The notes below the pieces were generated by a model. It had not been told where the DNA came from, made no database searches, and saw nothing but the letters and a program-made list of their open reading frames with translations. 44,463 nt of DNA from assembly GCF_903946935.1 (NCBI RefSeq), contig NZ_CAJAXH010000255.1, positions 1 through 44,463 on the forward strand, in the 5' to 3' direction. The position numbers and the translations under genes are program-made. Source of the DNA: an uncultured Thiodictyon sp. GTDB lineage: Bacteria; Pseudomonadota; Gammaproteobacteria; Chromatiales; Chromatiaceae. Shown in pieces: positions 6,577 through 16,341 of this stretch. Every line of letters starts with the position of its first letter. Position 1 is the stretch's first letter.

Positions 6577-9500
6577 TTACACGGCCATGCCGCGTTTCGC
6601 CGCGCTCGGCGGGCGCCCGTCATCAGCGATGCGGCCGCCGGCCAGCCGTACCACCACTACGTGCTCCCGGCGATCGTCGCTCAACGGGATCATGCCGTCG
6701 TCGCGCACGACACCATCCAGGGTAACCTCGGTTTCATCCTGATCCTCATGACCTTGCGTCACAGCGATGTCATAGGTGGTCTCGCGATAACGGTAGTGGA
6801 GCTTGAACCCATCCCAGTCGGCAGGCAGGCAAGGCGCGAACCTCAGGGTGTCACCAGTCAGACGCAGCCCTAAGATAGACTCGAGGATCAGCCGATACAG
6901 CCAGCCCGCCGAACCCGTATACCAAGTCCAGCCGCCGCGCCCGCTATGCGGCGCCACTGCATAGACGTCGGCCGCTACGACATAGGGCTCGACCTTGTAA
7001 GTGGCGATCTCCGCCGGGGTACGTCCATGATTGATCGGGTTGATCATTGAGAACAGCTCCCAGGTGCGGGCCTGATCGCCCAATCGCGCGAAGGCCATCG
7101 CCGCCCAGATCGCGGCATGGGTGTATTGCCCCCCATTCTCGCGCACACCGGGGACATAGCCCTTGATATAACCAGGGTCCAGCGCCGAGTGGTCGAATGG
7201 CGGAGTCAGGAGCTGAATCAACCCCAGATCGCGACGCACCAGGCGCGTGTCCAATGCGGCCATCCCCAGGCCTACACGCGCATCGTCCCCGGCCCCGGAA
7301 AGGACAGACCAACTCTGGGCGATGGAATCGATCTGGCATTCGGGATTGACCGCCGACCCCAAAGGGACGCCGTTGTCGAAATAGGCGCGCCGATACCAAC
7401 CGCCATCCCAACCGTGTTGATCGAGATTGCGGCGCAACTGCTCGGCCTCCTGCCGACACCGCTCAACCAAGGCAAGATCACCCTTAAGGCTCGCCACCCC
7501 GCTAAAGCGCATCAATACCTCATAGAGGAAGAAGCCCAACCAGACACTCTCGCCCTGACCCTTCAGACCCACCAGGTTCATGCCGTCGTTCCAGTCGCCG
7601 GAGCCCATCAAAGGCAGACCATGGGCACCAAACCGCAGACCGTGCATGATGGCCCGCACGCCGTGCTGGTAGAGCGTTACGACATCCTCGGACTGGCCGG
7701 GAAGATCGTAATAGGAGTCGTCCTCCCCGCTGACCAGACGGCCTTCCAAGAAATGCACTGGCTCATCGAGCACAGCAATGTCTGCGCAGCCTTCCACATA
7801 GCGGCTGATCGCCAGCGGCAGCCACAGATAGTCGTCGGAGCAATGGGTGCGCACGCCGCGCCCGGTCGGCGGGTGCCACCAATGCTGCACGTCGCCCTCA
7901 TGAAACTGACGGCCGGCACATCTCAGTAATTGTTCGCGCGCCAGCCGGGGCTCGGCATAGATGAGCGCCATCACATCCTGCAACTGATCGCGAAAGCCGA
8001 AGGCACCCCCCGACTGATAGAAACCACTGCGTGCCCACAATCGGCAAGCCAAAGTCTGATAGACGAGCCAGCCGTTGGCCATAAGGTCGAGCGACTGGTC
8101 AGGGGTCTCGACCTGGACCGCCCCCAAGGTGTGGGCCCAATACTGGCGCACCGCAGCGAGCGCGTCGCGGGCACCCGCGGCCCCTCGACAACAATGCTCA
8201 GTATTGCCCGGATCATTGGCGCTATGCTGCCCGGCTAGACCGAGCCGGAAAACCAGTTCGCGCCCTTCCCCGACGGCCAGTTCAAATCCCACCTGCAGTG
8301 CGGTACAGGGGTCCATGGCGGCCCCCACCCGTCCGGACAGCCCGCTGCGCAGCAGCGCGGCCGGCAGACTCAATGACCCGTTACGCCCGATGAATTCAGT
8401 GCGGTCACCGCTCAGGGTACTGGTCGCGTCGTCCACATCGAAAAAGGCCACGCGGCGACCGAACTCGGTGTTATACGCATTGCGCGCAAACACTGCACCG
8501 CTGCTCGGATCGATCTCGGTGATGACATAGGGAGCGGTCTTCGGGCGCAGGTCGCCCAACACCCACTCCACATAGCCGGTCGCGGACAGCCGGCGCGGCC
8601 GACCGGACAGGTTGCGCACCTTCAGGACCGAGAACTTGATCGGTCGTTCGAGTGCGACATAGACCCAAAGCTCCGAGTGGATACCCTCCTGGGTATGCTC
8701 AAAGACGCTATAGCCGAAACCATGGCGAATGACATAGGGGGTGGTACCGCGACACGGCAGCGGGGTGGGTGACCAATAGCGACCACTCTCCTCGTCGCGC
8801 AGATAAAGGGCCTCGCCGCTCTTATCGCTCACGGGGTCGTTATGCCAGGGGGTAAGGCGGAATTCGTGTGCGTTTTCGCCCCAAGTATAGGCCGCACCGC
8901 TCTCGGAGATGACGCTCCCGAAACCCGGATTTGCCAACACATTCACCCACGGGGCCGGGGTCGTCTCACCCGGCCCGATCGTAATGAAATATTCGCTACC
9001 GTCCGGGGCGAAGCCGCCGAGGCCGTTGTCGAATAGGAGTTTGCGAGGCACTTCGGGCGCGCCGTCCGCCGACCCGAACGGAATACGACGCGCCGGGATC
9101 GGCCGCAGACGCGGGGGCTGGCGTTCGAGGGGGTCGCGGCGGCCGAGTTGCTCCGCCAGGGTGCCGCGGCTGTCGTTGAAGATCGCCCGCGCCACCGTTT
9201 GAAACAGCATGCGGTCCTCGGCGGATATCTGATCGGCGGGTCGAATGAAGATGCCGCCGGGACGATCCAGTACGTGGGCCTCCACCCCGGCGGCAATCAG
9301 GCCCATGATCTGATCCTGGAGTTGTTGCCGATAGCCGGCATGATCCTCATTCCATATCACCAGATCGACGGTCACCCCCTTCAGGCGCCAATAGGCATGC
9401 GCCTGGACCAGTTGACGGACGAGGTCGATATTGGCCGGGTCGGCAATCTGCACCAACACCAACGGGACATCGCCGGAAACCGCATGGCTCCAAAGCCCGG

Positions 9501-12500
9501 ATTGGCCGCGGCGGTTTTGGATCAGGACGCTCGCGTCGGCACGCAGCGCGGCATTGCTATAGAGAATGGCGCCGGCCAATTGGCCGTAGAGCTGCGCATC
9601 GGCGGCGCTGGCATTGAGCTGGCGCAGCACGACCTGGCTGTGGGTCCAGGCCAGATCGAAGCAGCGATCGGCCAGCCGTTGGTCCTGGTATTTTGCGACC
9701 AGCCCCAGCGCGGACTCACGCGTATCGGCGACGCCGGTGACCAGATCGAGGGCGGCGGTCTGATCGGGATCGAGGGTGAGGGTGTAGCGGATGGCGACGA
9801 TCGGGTCCAGCACTGAACCCGCACTGTCCGTAAGTACGCCGTCGGCGCTCATGGCCGCGGGCGCGGCGACCGTGCGGCCACGGCCGATGAACCGCAGTCG
9901 GTCGGTTTCGTAGGTCACGGCCCCGCAAACGGCCCCGCGTGCCACCATCAGGTGGAACATCCAGGGCGAGGACTCGGCCTCTGAGCGTGGTCGGCGGGTA
10001 CACAAAAGCGCGGGTTGCGGGCTCAGGCTCTGCGTCTGTACAAACAGGTTGCTGAAGGCCGGATGCAGGGCATCCGCCGCGGATGGAGCGAGCACGACCT
10101 CGGTATAGCTGGTGATCTCGATCACCCGCCGGTAGCGGGCGCGGTTAGTTATGTGGACGCGACGTAGTTCGATGTCGTCCTCGGGTGAGACCACGATCTC
10201 GGTATAGGACTCAATTTCGTGGTCGCGGCGGCGAAACTCGGCACGGCCCTCCGAGAAGATCGCCTCATAGTGCTCCGGCGGTTTGAGGGTCGGCTGATAG
10301 GTGGTCGACCAGAACTCACCGCTCGTCTGGTCGCGCAGATAACAGAAGGAGCCCCAACCGTCACAGGTGCTGTCCTCTCGCCAGCGCGTGACTGCCAGGT
10401 CCTTCCAACGGCTGTAGCCACCGCCCGCGTTGGTGACCATCACATGGTAGCGCCCGTTGGAGAGCAACTGCACCTGCGGCGCACGGGTGTTGGCACTGCC
10501 GATGACCCGCAGCGCGGCCTCCTGGTTGCTGTCGGTCGGTCGGAAGTCGCTGACCGCGTTGCTGGCATGTGAATAGAATGCCTGGGTCTTGGGGATGCGC
10601 TCCTGGAGCAAGAGCGCGGTGGCCTGGAACTGGGGCACCGACTCGAAGCGCCGCTGCATCGGGCGGTCCAACAGCAGATAGTCGAGCGCGAGCAGGCTCA
10701 TGCCCTGGTGATGGGCCATGAAGGAACGTACCACGGCGCTCGCCTGCCCGCGCGGGAGTCGGGCCGGCGTATAGTCGATGGCCTCGTAAAGGCCAAAGCG
10801 CCCGGCGAAGCCGGCGGCGGCCAGCCGCTGTAGATTGGCGCACGCGGCCTCGGGTGAGACCATGAGGGCGAGCGCGCTGGCATAGGGCGCAATGACCAGA
10901 TCGTCGGCCAGCCCGCGCTTGAGGCCCAGTCCGGGCACACCGAAGGCGCGGTACTGATAGTTGGACTGCGTGTCGACCGTGTTGTAGCCGGATTCGGAGA
11001 CTCCCCAGGGCACCCCGCGCGCCCGCCCATAGGCGATTTGCCCGGCCACCGCCGCCCGATAGGTTTGGTCGAGTAGGGTGTTGTCATAGTTCGGCATCAC
11101 CAGCAGCGGCATGAGGTACTCGAACATCGAGCCGCTCCATGACAGGAGCGTGGGCTCGCCAGCGGCCCTGGTCAGCAGGCGGCCCAGGGCAAACCAGGAT
11201 TCCTGGGGCAGTTGGCCCTGGGCAATCGCCACGAATTGACCCAGGCGCGCCTCCGAGGCCAGCAGGTCGTAACAGCTCGTATCGCGCCGCCGCTCGGCGA
11301 CGTGGTAGCCGAGCGCGAGCAGGTGCTGTGCCTCGTCATACAGAAAGTCACAGTCCATGTTGGCCAGTTCGCTGGCCTGTAACGCCAAGAGCTCCAGCGC
11401 CCTGATCCGCTCACGGGCGCGGCCGGCACCGGTCGCAAGCAACGGCTGCAAGGCCGCCGGAACGGCCGTTTGACCGGCGCTCGCCACCCACTGCCCGTCG
11501 CTGGCAGCCAAGTGACGCAAGGTCGGGATCGCGTTGAACTGGGGCAGGCTATCAGGCGCCGTCGGGTCCCCGAGCCAAGGGACGAGGAACAGCAACTCAT
11601 CAAGGGCGGCGCGGCAATCCCGTGCCAAGGCGCGCGCCCAGCGATGAGCCGCGTCACCGAGGCCGACGGCCAGTCCGGTGACCCCGCTCTCGGCCTCGGC
11701 CGCCAACCGCTCCAGGCAGTCCCGAGCGGCCGGCAACGAGGTGGGAAGCGCCAGGGACTGGGCGTGCAGCGTCTCGGCAAACCGCATGAACGCCGCGGGC
11801 ACGACGCCGTTGGTCGCCTCCAGCAGACAGCGAAAGCTGTCGCTGATCCCGGCAAGGGTACGCGCCCGCACGATGGGGTCATCGACCAGGGCGAGCAGAC
11901 CCGGCTGTAAAGTCAGCAAGTGGCCCGCGAGGTTGCCGCTGTCCACCGATGAGATATAGACCGGTGGCAGTGGCTGCAGCGACTCGGTGTCATACCAGTT
12001 GAAGAAATGACCGCGGTAGCGCTCCAGACCGGCCATCGTGCGTAGTGCGTCGGTCGTGCGCTCGATCACGGCGCCGAGTGGCAGGTAACCGAAGTCGTAG
12101 GCGGCCAGGTTAGCGAGTAAAGACAGCCCCATGTTGGTCGGCGAGGTGCGATGCGCGACCACGGCCACGGGATGCTCCTGGTAGTTGTCCGGCGGCAGCC
12201 AGTGGTCCGCGGGTCCGACAAAGGTCTCGAAAAAATCCCAGGTCTGGCGGGCGAGCGTGCGCAGAAAACGCGTTTGGTCGGCGCTCAGTCGCGCCGCACG
12301 CCGCGTCAGGGGACGACTCAGCCACCAGGCAATCGCCGGCGAGGCGAACCACAGGAGCAGGATCGGCGCCGCCACCCACAGTGCGGGCGGGTTGAGCCCG
12401 GCCAGGGCGAGCGCAGTGAGCAGCGCTGCCGCAGGGGCGAACCCCATCTGCCGAGCGAAACCCATCAGCCCCGCCGAGCGCTGGTCGAGGTCGCCCGAGG

Positions 12501-15330
12501 CCGTCCATTCGAGCAGACCGCGGTGACTCACCCACATCCGCCAGAGGGTGCGCAGCACGGCCTCCAGACTGAACCAGGCTTCATACGGCAGGCAGGCGAT
12601 GGCAAATACCGCCTGGGCCAACTGACGGCCCGCGGCGCGTACCGCCGCACCCAGGTGCAGTCCCCAGCCCACGTCGCCCGGTTTGCGGAGCCCGTTCAGT
12701 AGCGCGGTCAGCAGCGATGGAACCAACGAGATGCCGAGCACCGCCAAGGTCCAATAGCCGGGCGCGGCCAGCAGCACCCAGCCCAGCAGGTACAACAGGG
12801 TGAGGGCCACGGGCACCAGACTGCGCCGCAGGTTATCGGCCAGTTTCCAACGGGAGAGTGCCGAGAGCGCGTTGCGGCGCCACCCGCCGTCGGCGGCGGG
12901 GACACGCGGCAGCAGCCACCCGGCGATCTGCCAATCCCCGCGGATCCAGCGGTAGCGACGACTCACGTCCGCACGGTAGCAGGCGGGTGAATCCTCATAC
13001 AACTGCACATCGGAGAGCAGACCGGAGCGCGCGTAGCACCCTTCCAGCAGGTCGTGGCTCAGGATGCGGTTTTCCGGGAAGCGCCCGGCGAGCGCCGTTT
13101 CGAAGGCCCTGACGTCGTAGATCCCCTTGCCGATGAACGAGCCCTCCTGAAACCAATCCTGATAGAGATCGGAGACGGCGTGCGTATAGGGGTCGAGGCC
13201 GGCATCGCTCCCGCACAGCCGCGCATAGCGCGAGCGGTTGGCGCCGGGCAGACTGACGGCAACCCGCGGTTGCAGAATGGCGTAGCCATCGACGACCAAC
13301 CCGCGATCCAGGTCACGGCGCGGGCCGTTGAGTGGATGAGCCATGGCGCCGACCAGCGCCCGCGCGGTGTCGCGCGGGAGTTGGGTATCGGTGTCCAGGG
13401 TGATGACATAGCGCACCTCCAAAAGGGGCGTCGGATCGCCGACGACCAACGCGAAGCCATTCCCGGGCGTATCCGCCGCCGGTGCCGCGCCGCGCAGCAG
13501 GGCGTTCAGGTCGGCCAGTTTGCCGCGTTTGCGTTCATAACCCATCCAGACCCGCTCCTGCGGGTTCCATACCCGCGGGCGGTGAAACAGGAAGAAGGTA
13601 TCGCCCCGCACGCGCGGATATCGCGCATTCAAGGCGGCGATCCGCTCCCCGGCCAACTGCACCAGGGCCGCATCACCCGGCAAGGTCTCGGTCTGGGCAT
13701 CACGCAGATCGGTCAACAGGCCGAAGTGCAGTTGGTCGTCCCGATTGGCCAGGAACCGCACTTCCAGTGCCTCGACCAAGGACTCGATGCCCGCGGCGCT
13801 GCTGAGCATGGTCGGGGTCACCACCAGGGTGCGCGACTGCCCCGGAATGCCGGTGCTGAGATCCATCCGCGGCAGCAGTTGGGGCGAGGCGAGCAGGGTC
13901 CCCAACCAGTTCACCAGGGCCACGGCCAACTGACTCGTACCCAACAACGCAGCTATACCCAGGGGGATAAACAACCACGCGCTGGCGATCGATACCTGGG
14001 CCAGCAGGCTCGCGGCAAAGAGCGCCGACAGCAGGCCGATGGCACCCAGATACAAAAACAGCAGCGACCGACGCCCCCGCCGTTGCAGGGCATCCAAGAT
14101 CCCCACGCGCGCTTTGACCCGGCGCTCCAGCAGCACCAGTCCCCGATCGATCAGGTAATAACCCACATGCCCGGTGCGCTCGGCGTCTTGCACGCCGGCC
14201 GCACCGGCTACGGCCAAGTCGATCGCGTGCTGCGCCACCTGCGTCTCCGCACCTTGGCAACCCTTGGCGATACGCTCCACCACGTGACGGTAACGATCCC
14301 GGGTGGCGAAATCCATCCGGCCGTAAACGCCGCCGGGGTCCAGGCGCAAGATGCGCTCCACCACACTCATGGTCTCCACGAACTCGCGCCAATCCATGGT
14401 CCCCAGAAAGCGGAGGCTGCCAATGCTATTGCTGATGGAGACCTGGTCGGCGGCCTGTTGATGGTTCTCCGCCTGCACCAGTTCCTCGGTCGTGAGACCG
14501 GTGTCGGCGAGGTTCTGCTCGATCCAGGTCAGCGGCAAGGCCAGGGCCGGGCTGCGACCTTGCAAGCGGCGGGCGAACTCGGCCACAAAGGCGCTCGACA
14601 GCGGGGGTTGTGCGCGCGCCATGTCCGCAATCACCAGGATCACATTCTTCGGATCGCGCTCGGCCATCGCCACCATCTGATCGGCCCAAGCGTCGGCCAG
14701 ATTATGACCGGTGCGACTGCCGGCGATCCGGGCCGCCACCCGCCGGAGATTCTCGATGAGGGCGATGCGTAGCATGATGGGGATGGCCCACAGCTCGCCC
14801 AGCCGCAAGGGCGTTACGTCCTGATAGGCCGCGACAAAGCGGCTAAGGTTTTCCGGATCGACGCGCCCGTCGCCATGCGCGATGATCTCCAATGCGATGT
14901 CATAGACCCGCGGCAAGCCGGCGGAGGGGCCACTGCGCAGGCGCGGCAGTTCCCGACTGTAGCCCTTTGGCAGATGACGCTTGGCGGTGCGAATCTGTTC
15001 CTCGATGAGATAGAAATTGTCGAGTAGCCACTCACCCGCAGGGGCGATCCGACGGTTCTTGGCCACCGCCTCAATGAGCAGCGCGCAGACATCGACCAGC
15101 GTCAGCTCATTGGCGTTAAGTCGCCCAAGCAATTGATCCGACGCGCGGCGCGGGGTCAATACATGCACGGCGGCGAGCGCCCGGCCATGCTGCTCCATTT
15201 GTACGGCGCTGAACAGCTCGGCGCGCAATGGTGGCTCGTCCCCGACATAGGTCTTGGTCAGGCCGTTGCCAAGCAACCGCATCCTTATCTGAAGTAATGT
15301 TTCACGAATAGCCATAGAATCAAGAATCAC
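6577..15330 (-). CDS. ndvB: Cyclic beta-1,2-glucan synthase (NdvB/Cgs type)
   Basis: A 2917-residue multidomain inner-membrane enzyme, close to the length of Brucella Cgs. In order: an N-terminal cytoplasmic region; membrane helices (about 415-480); a GT84/GT2 glycosyltransferase core (about 500-830) with TLDTDTQLPRDTARALVGAM near 645 and RYRWIRGDWQIAGW near 795; more helices (about 840-1010); a glycoamylase-like part (about 1030-1560, with SESGYN); two GT36-type beta domains; and a GH94 phosphorylase-like domain (about 2350-2870) carrying GSGDWNDGMN near 2577. These enzymes start on a protein-bound glucan, elongate it, set the length and cyclise it to periplasmic glucan for osmoadaptation. 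The annotated start is GTG; ATG at 15315 is an alternative, and neither has a strong ribosome site. Confidence 0.95.
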   Translation of the reverse strand: MILDSMAIRETLLQIRMRLLGNGLTKTYVGDEPPLRAELFSAVQMEQHGRALAAVHVLTPRRASDQLLGRLNANELTLVDVCALLIEAVAKNRRIAPAGEWLLDNFYLIEEQIRTAKRHLPKGYSRELPRLRSGPSAGLPRVYDIALEIIAHGDGRVDPENLSRFVAAYQDVTPLRLGELWAIPIMLRIALIENLRRVAARIAGSRTGHNLADAWADQMVAMAERDPKNVILVIADMARAQPPLSSAFVAEFARRLQGRSPALALPLTWIEQNLADTGLTTEELVQAENHQQAADQVSISNSIGSLRFLGTMDWREFVETMSVVERILRLDPGGVYGRMDFATRDRYRHVVERIAKGCQGAETQVAQHAIDLAVAGAAGVQDAERTGHVGYYLIDRGLVLLERRVKARVGILDALQRRGRRSLLFLYLGAIGLLSALFAASLLAQVSIASAWLFIPLGIAALLGTSQLAVALVNWLGTLLASPQLLPRMDLSTGIPGQSRTLVVTPTMLSSAAGIESLVEALEVRFLANRDDQLHFGLLTDLRDAQTETLPGDAALVQLAGERIAALNARYPRVRGDTFFLFHRPRVWNPQERVWMGYERKRGKLADLNALLRGAAPAADTPGNGFALVVGDPTPLLEVRYVITLDTDTQLPRDTARALVGAMAHPLNGPRRDLDRGLVVDGYAILQPRVAVSLPGANRSRYARLCGSDAGLDPYTHAVSDLYQDWFQEGSFIGKGIYDVRAFETALAGRFPENRILSHDLLEGCYARSGLLSDVQLYEDSPACYRADVSRRYRWIRGDWQIAGWLLPRVPAADGGWRRNALSALSRWKLADNLRRSLVPVALTLLYLLGWVLLAAPGYWTLAVLGISLVPSLLTALLNGLRKPGDVGWGLHLGAAVRAAGRQLAQAVFAIACLPYEAWFSLEAVLRTLWRMWVSHRGLLEWTASGDLDQRSAGLMGFARQMGFAPAAALLTALALAGLNPPALWVAAPILLLWFASPAIAWWLSRPLTRRAARLSADQTRFLRTLARQTWDFFETFVGPADHWLPPDNYQEHPVAVVAHRTSPTNMGLSLLANLAAYDFGYLPLGAVIERTTDALRTMAGLERYRGHFFNWYDTESLQPLPPVYISSVDSGNLAGHLLTLQPGLLALVDDPIVRARTLAGISDSFRCLLEATNGVVPAAFMRFAETLHAQSLALPTSLPAARDCLERLAAEAESGVTGLAVGLGDAAHRWARALARDCRAALDELLFLVPWLGDPTAPDSLPQFNAIPTLRHLAASDGQWVASAGQTAVPAALQPLLATGAGRARERIRALELLALQASELANMDCDFLYDEAQHLLALGYHVAERRRDTSCYDLLASEARLGQFVAIAQGQLPQESWFALGRLLTRAAGEPTLLSWSGSMFEYLMPLLVMPNYDNTLLDQTYRAAVAGQIAYGRARGVPWGVSESGYNTVDTQSNYQYRAFGVPGLGLKRGLADDLVIAPYASALALMVSPEAACANLQRLAAAGFAGRFGLYEAIDYTPARLPRGQASAVVRSFMAHHQGMSLLALDYLLLDRPMQRRFESVPQFQATALLLQERIPKTQAFYSHASNAVSDFRPTDSNQEAALRVIGSANTRAPQVQLLSNGRYHVMVTNAGGGYSRWKDLAVTRWREDSTCDGWGSFCYLRDQTSGEFWSTTYQPTLKPPEHYEAIFSEGRAEFRRRDHEIESYTEIVVSPEDDIELRRVHITNRARYRRVIEITSYTEVVLAPSAADALHPAFSNLFVQTQSLSPQPALLCTRRPRSEAESSPWMFHLMVARGAVCGAVTYETDRLRFIGRGRTVAAPAAMSADGVLTDSAGSVLDPIVAIRYTLTLDPDQTAALDLVTGVADTRESALGLVAKYQDQRLADRCFDLAWTHSQVVLRQLNASAADAQLYGQLAGAILYSNAALRADASVLIQNRRGQSGLWSHAVSGDVPLVLVQIADPANIDLVRQLVQAHAYWRLKGVTVDLVIWNEDHAGYRQQLQDQIMGLIAAGVEAHVLDRPGGIFIRPADQISAEDRMLFQTVARAIFNDSRGTLAEQLGRRDPLERQPPRLRPIPARRIPFGSADGAPEVPRKLLFDNGLGGFAPDGSEYFITIGPGETTPAPWVNVLANPGFGSVISESGAAYTWGENAHEFRLTPWHNDPVSDKSGEALYLRDEESGRYWSPTPLPCRGTTPYVIRHGFGYSVFEHTQEGIHSELWVYVALERPIKFSVLKVRNLSGRPRRLSATGYVEWVLGDLRPKTAPYVITEIDPSSGAVFARNAYNTEFGRRVAFFDVDDATSTLSGDRTEFIGRNGSLSLPAALLRSGLSGRVGAAMDPCTALQVGFELAVGEGRELVFRLGLAGQHSANDPGNTEHCCRGAAGARDALAAVRQYWAHTLGAVQVETPDQSLDLMANGWLVYQTLACRLWARSGFYQSGGAFGFRDQLQDVMALIYAEPRLAREQLLRCAGRQFHEGDVQHWWHPPTGRGVRTHCSDDYLWLPLAISRYVEGCADIAVLDEPVHFLEGRLVSGEDDSYYDLPGQSEDVVTLYQHGVRAIMHGLRFGAHGLPLMGSGDWNDGMNLVGLKGQGESVWLGFFLYEVLMRFSGVASLKGDLALVERCRQEAEQLRRNLDQHGWDGGWYRRAYFDNGVPLGSAVNPECQIDSIAQSWSVLSGAGDDARVGLGMAALDTRLVRRDLGLIQLLTPPFDHSALDPGYIKGYVPGVRENGGQYTHAAIWAAMAFARLGDQARTWELFSMINPINHGRTPAEIATYKVEPYVVAADVYAVAPHSGRGGWTWYTGSAGWLYRLILESILGLRLTGDTLRFAPCLPADWDGFKLHYRYRETTYDIAVTQGHEDQDETEVTLDGVVRDDGMIPLSDDRREHVVVVRLAGGRIADDGRPPSAAKRGMAV

Positions 15331-15437
15331 TCACCAAGCGATCAATCCGCTCCGCAGCCCTTGAGGGCAATGGGGGTGAGCCAAGGCCTCGATCATCGGT
15401 CCGGGCACAACACCCAGCGCGTAAGCAAAGATTTGTT

Positions 15438-15495
15438 CTCTCAAGAAGACCCGAAGACTAAAGAAAAATCTTCGTGGCTTCGTGTCTCCGTGAGG
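15438..15495 (-). repeat. Interspersed element A, arms of CACGAAG-like units
   Basis: Read on the minus strand, the arm is CTCACGGAGACACGAAGCCA followed by CGAAG, then a short AT-rich loop and a degenerate inverse arm (TCTTCGGGTCTTCTTGAGAG). Just outside lies CCTGGAAAATT, matching the flank of the other elements. It lies about 110 bp upstream of the glucan synthase gene, between it and the coiled-coil gene. Confidence 0.6.
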
Positions 15496-15595
15496 GAATT
15501 TTCCAGGTCGCCGCTGGCCGAGAGCCATGATCGACGCCGGAGCCCACCAGGGTCCGCGGTGCGGACCAACGACCTCGCCGACAGCGGGGCGACCC

Positions 15596-15886
15596 CTAAG
15601 CTTTGTAATGCGAGTGGAAAGTCTGCACCGAATCCTTCAATGCCGCCCAGGCCTTTTCGGCCTCTACCTTGACTTGTTCCCAAGTCGATTCGCTGGCCTC
15701 CTTCATTTCCTCCAGCTTTTTCTCGCCTTCATCGCGCTTGACCCGCAACGCGGCAAGCTGCTGCGCATACTTCTCCTTGGCATCCTCACGGATGTCATCC
15801 GCCTTCGCCTCCAAGGAGTCGATCTCCGCGCTCCAGACATCGAGCTGGTGCTTCATGCTGGCAACGTATTCGTCTTTGGTCGACAT
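15596..15886 (-). CDS. Coiled-coil stress-type protein
   Basis: A 96-residue, highly charged, wholly helical protein (SLEAKADDIREDAKEKYAQQ, then KKLEEMKEASESTWEQ) predicted to form a coiled coil, without signal peptide or membrane segment. It resembles the small sll1863-type coiled-coil proteins often found among stress genes; that comparison is from memory. GAGG lies upstream of the ATG. A shared palindrome-like site lies about 125 bp upstream (16011). Function unknown. Confidence 0.75.
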   Translation of the reverse strand: MSTKDEYVASMKHQLDVWSAEIDSLEAKADDIREDAKEKYAQQLAALRVKRDEGEKKLEEMKEASESTWEQVKVEAEKAWAALKDSVQTFHSHYKA

Positions 15887-16341
15887 TTTGGGTGATCCTC
15901 GTGGTGGCTGGGTAAGCCCGGCACAGTGCCGGAGTTCGGGGTCTGGCTCAGTTCTCGAGCGAACCTGGCATCAGATAGAACGTACTCTACAATGTAATCT
16001 GCGGTCGGTCTGTTCGCTGGCGCACTGCGGTGGTGCGGTTCTCGGGGTCTTACTGATCTTGAGCGGCAGACGGCTGGCACGACAGAGACCAGGACACTTA
16101 TCGACCAACGCTGAGGCGGCGCCCCTGGTGTCGTTGGAAAAAGGAAGACTGCCGGCAGGCACGCCCAAACCGCCAGCAAGGATCGTGGCCATCGCGCTGG
16201 CCCTGAATGCATTCATCTAGCCGGCTCCCGCTATTGCCGTTGTGCTATGGGCCAGCCGACGAGTCGCGCGGGACCCGGCTTCGTTTAACCCTGCCTCACA
16301 CTGAGGTTCGGACGCCGCCCGCACCGCGGGCAGGTTTGGAA
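15887..16341. other. Intergenic region with shared operator-like site
   Basis: Apart from the site at 16011-16026 I see no firm feature. A minus-strand frame starting at 16216 has a fair ribosome site (GGGAG) and a signal-like N-terminus (NAFRASAMATILAGG), but it then runs through the shared operator-like site and loses protein character, so it is not called. Confidence 0.3.
16011..16026 (-). promoter_or_regulatory. Putative Crp/Fnr-type operator, site 3
   Basis: The minus strand reads AGTGCGCCAGCGAACA followed by GACCGAC. It shares the GACC(G/A)A flank with site 4 (18158) and the 5-6-5 layout with all sites. It lies about 125 bp upstream of the coiled-coil gene. Confidence 0.4.

Noticed and set aside
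13054-14772. A 572-codon open frame on the plus strand inside the glucan synthase gene
   Set aside because: It is antisense to the conserved GT84 region, is Gln/Arg/Gly/His-rich with no family motif, and arises from GC-rich third positions of the real gene.
15971-16216. Minus-strand frame with GGAG-like site and signal-like beginning
   Set aside because: After about 45 residues the reading loses protein character, and it overlaps the shared operator-like site upstream of the coiled-coil gene.
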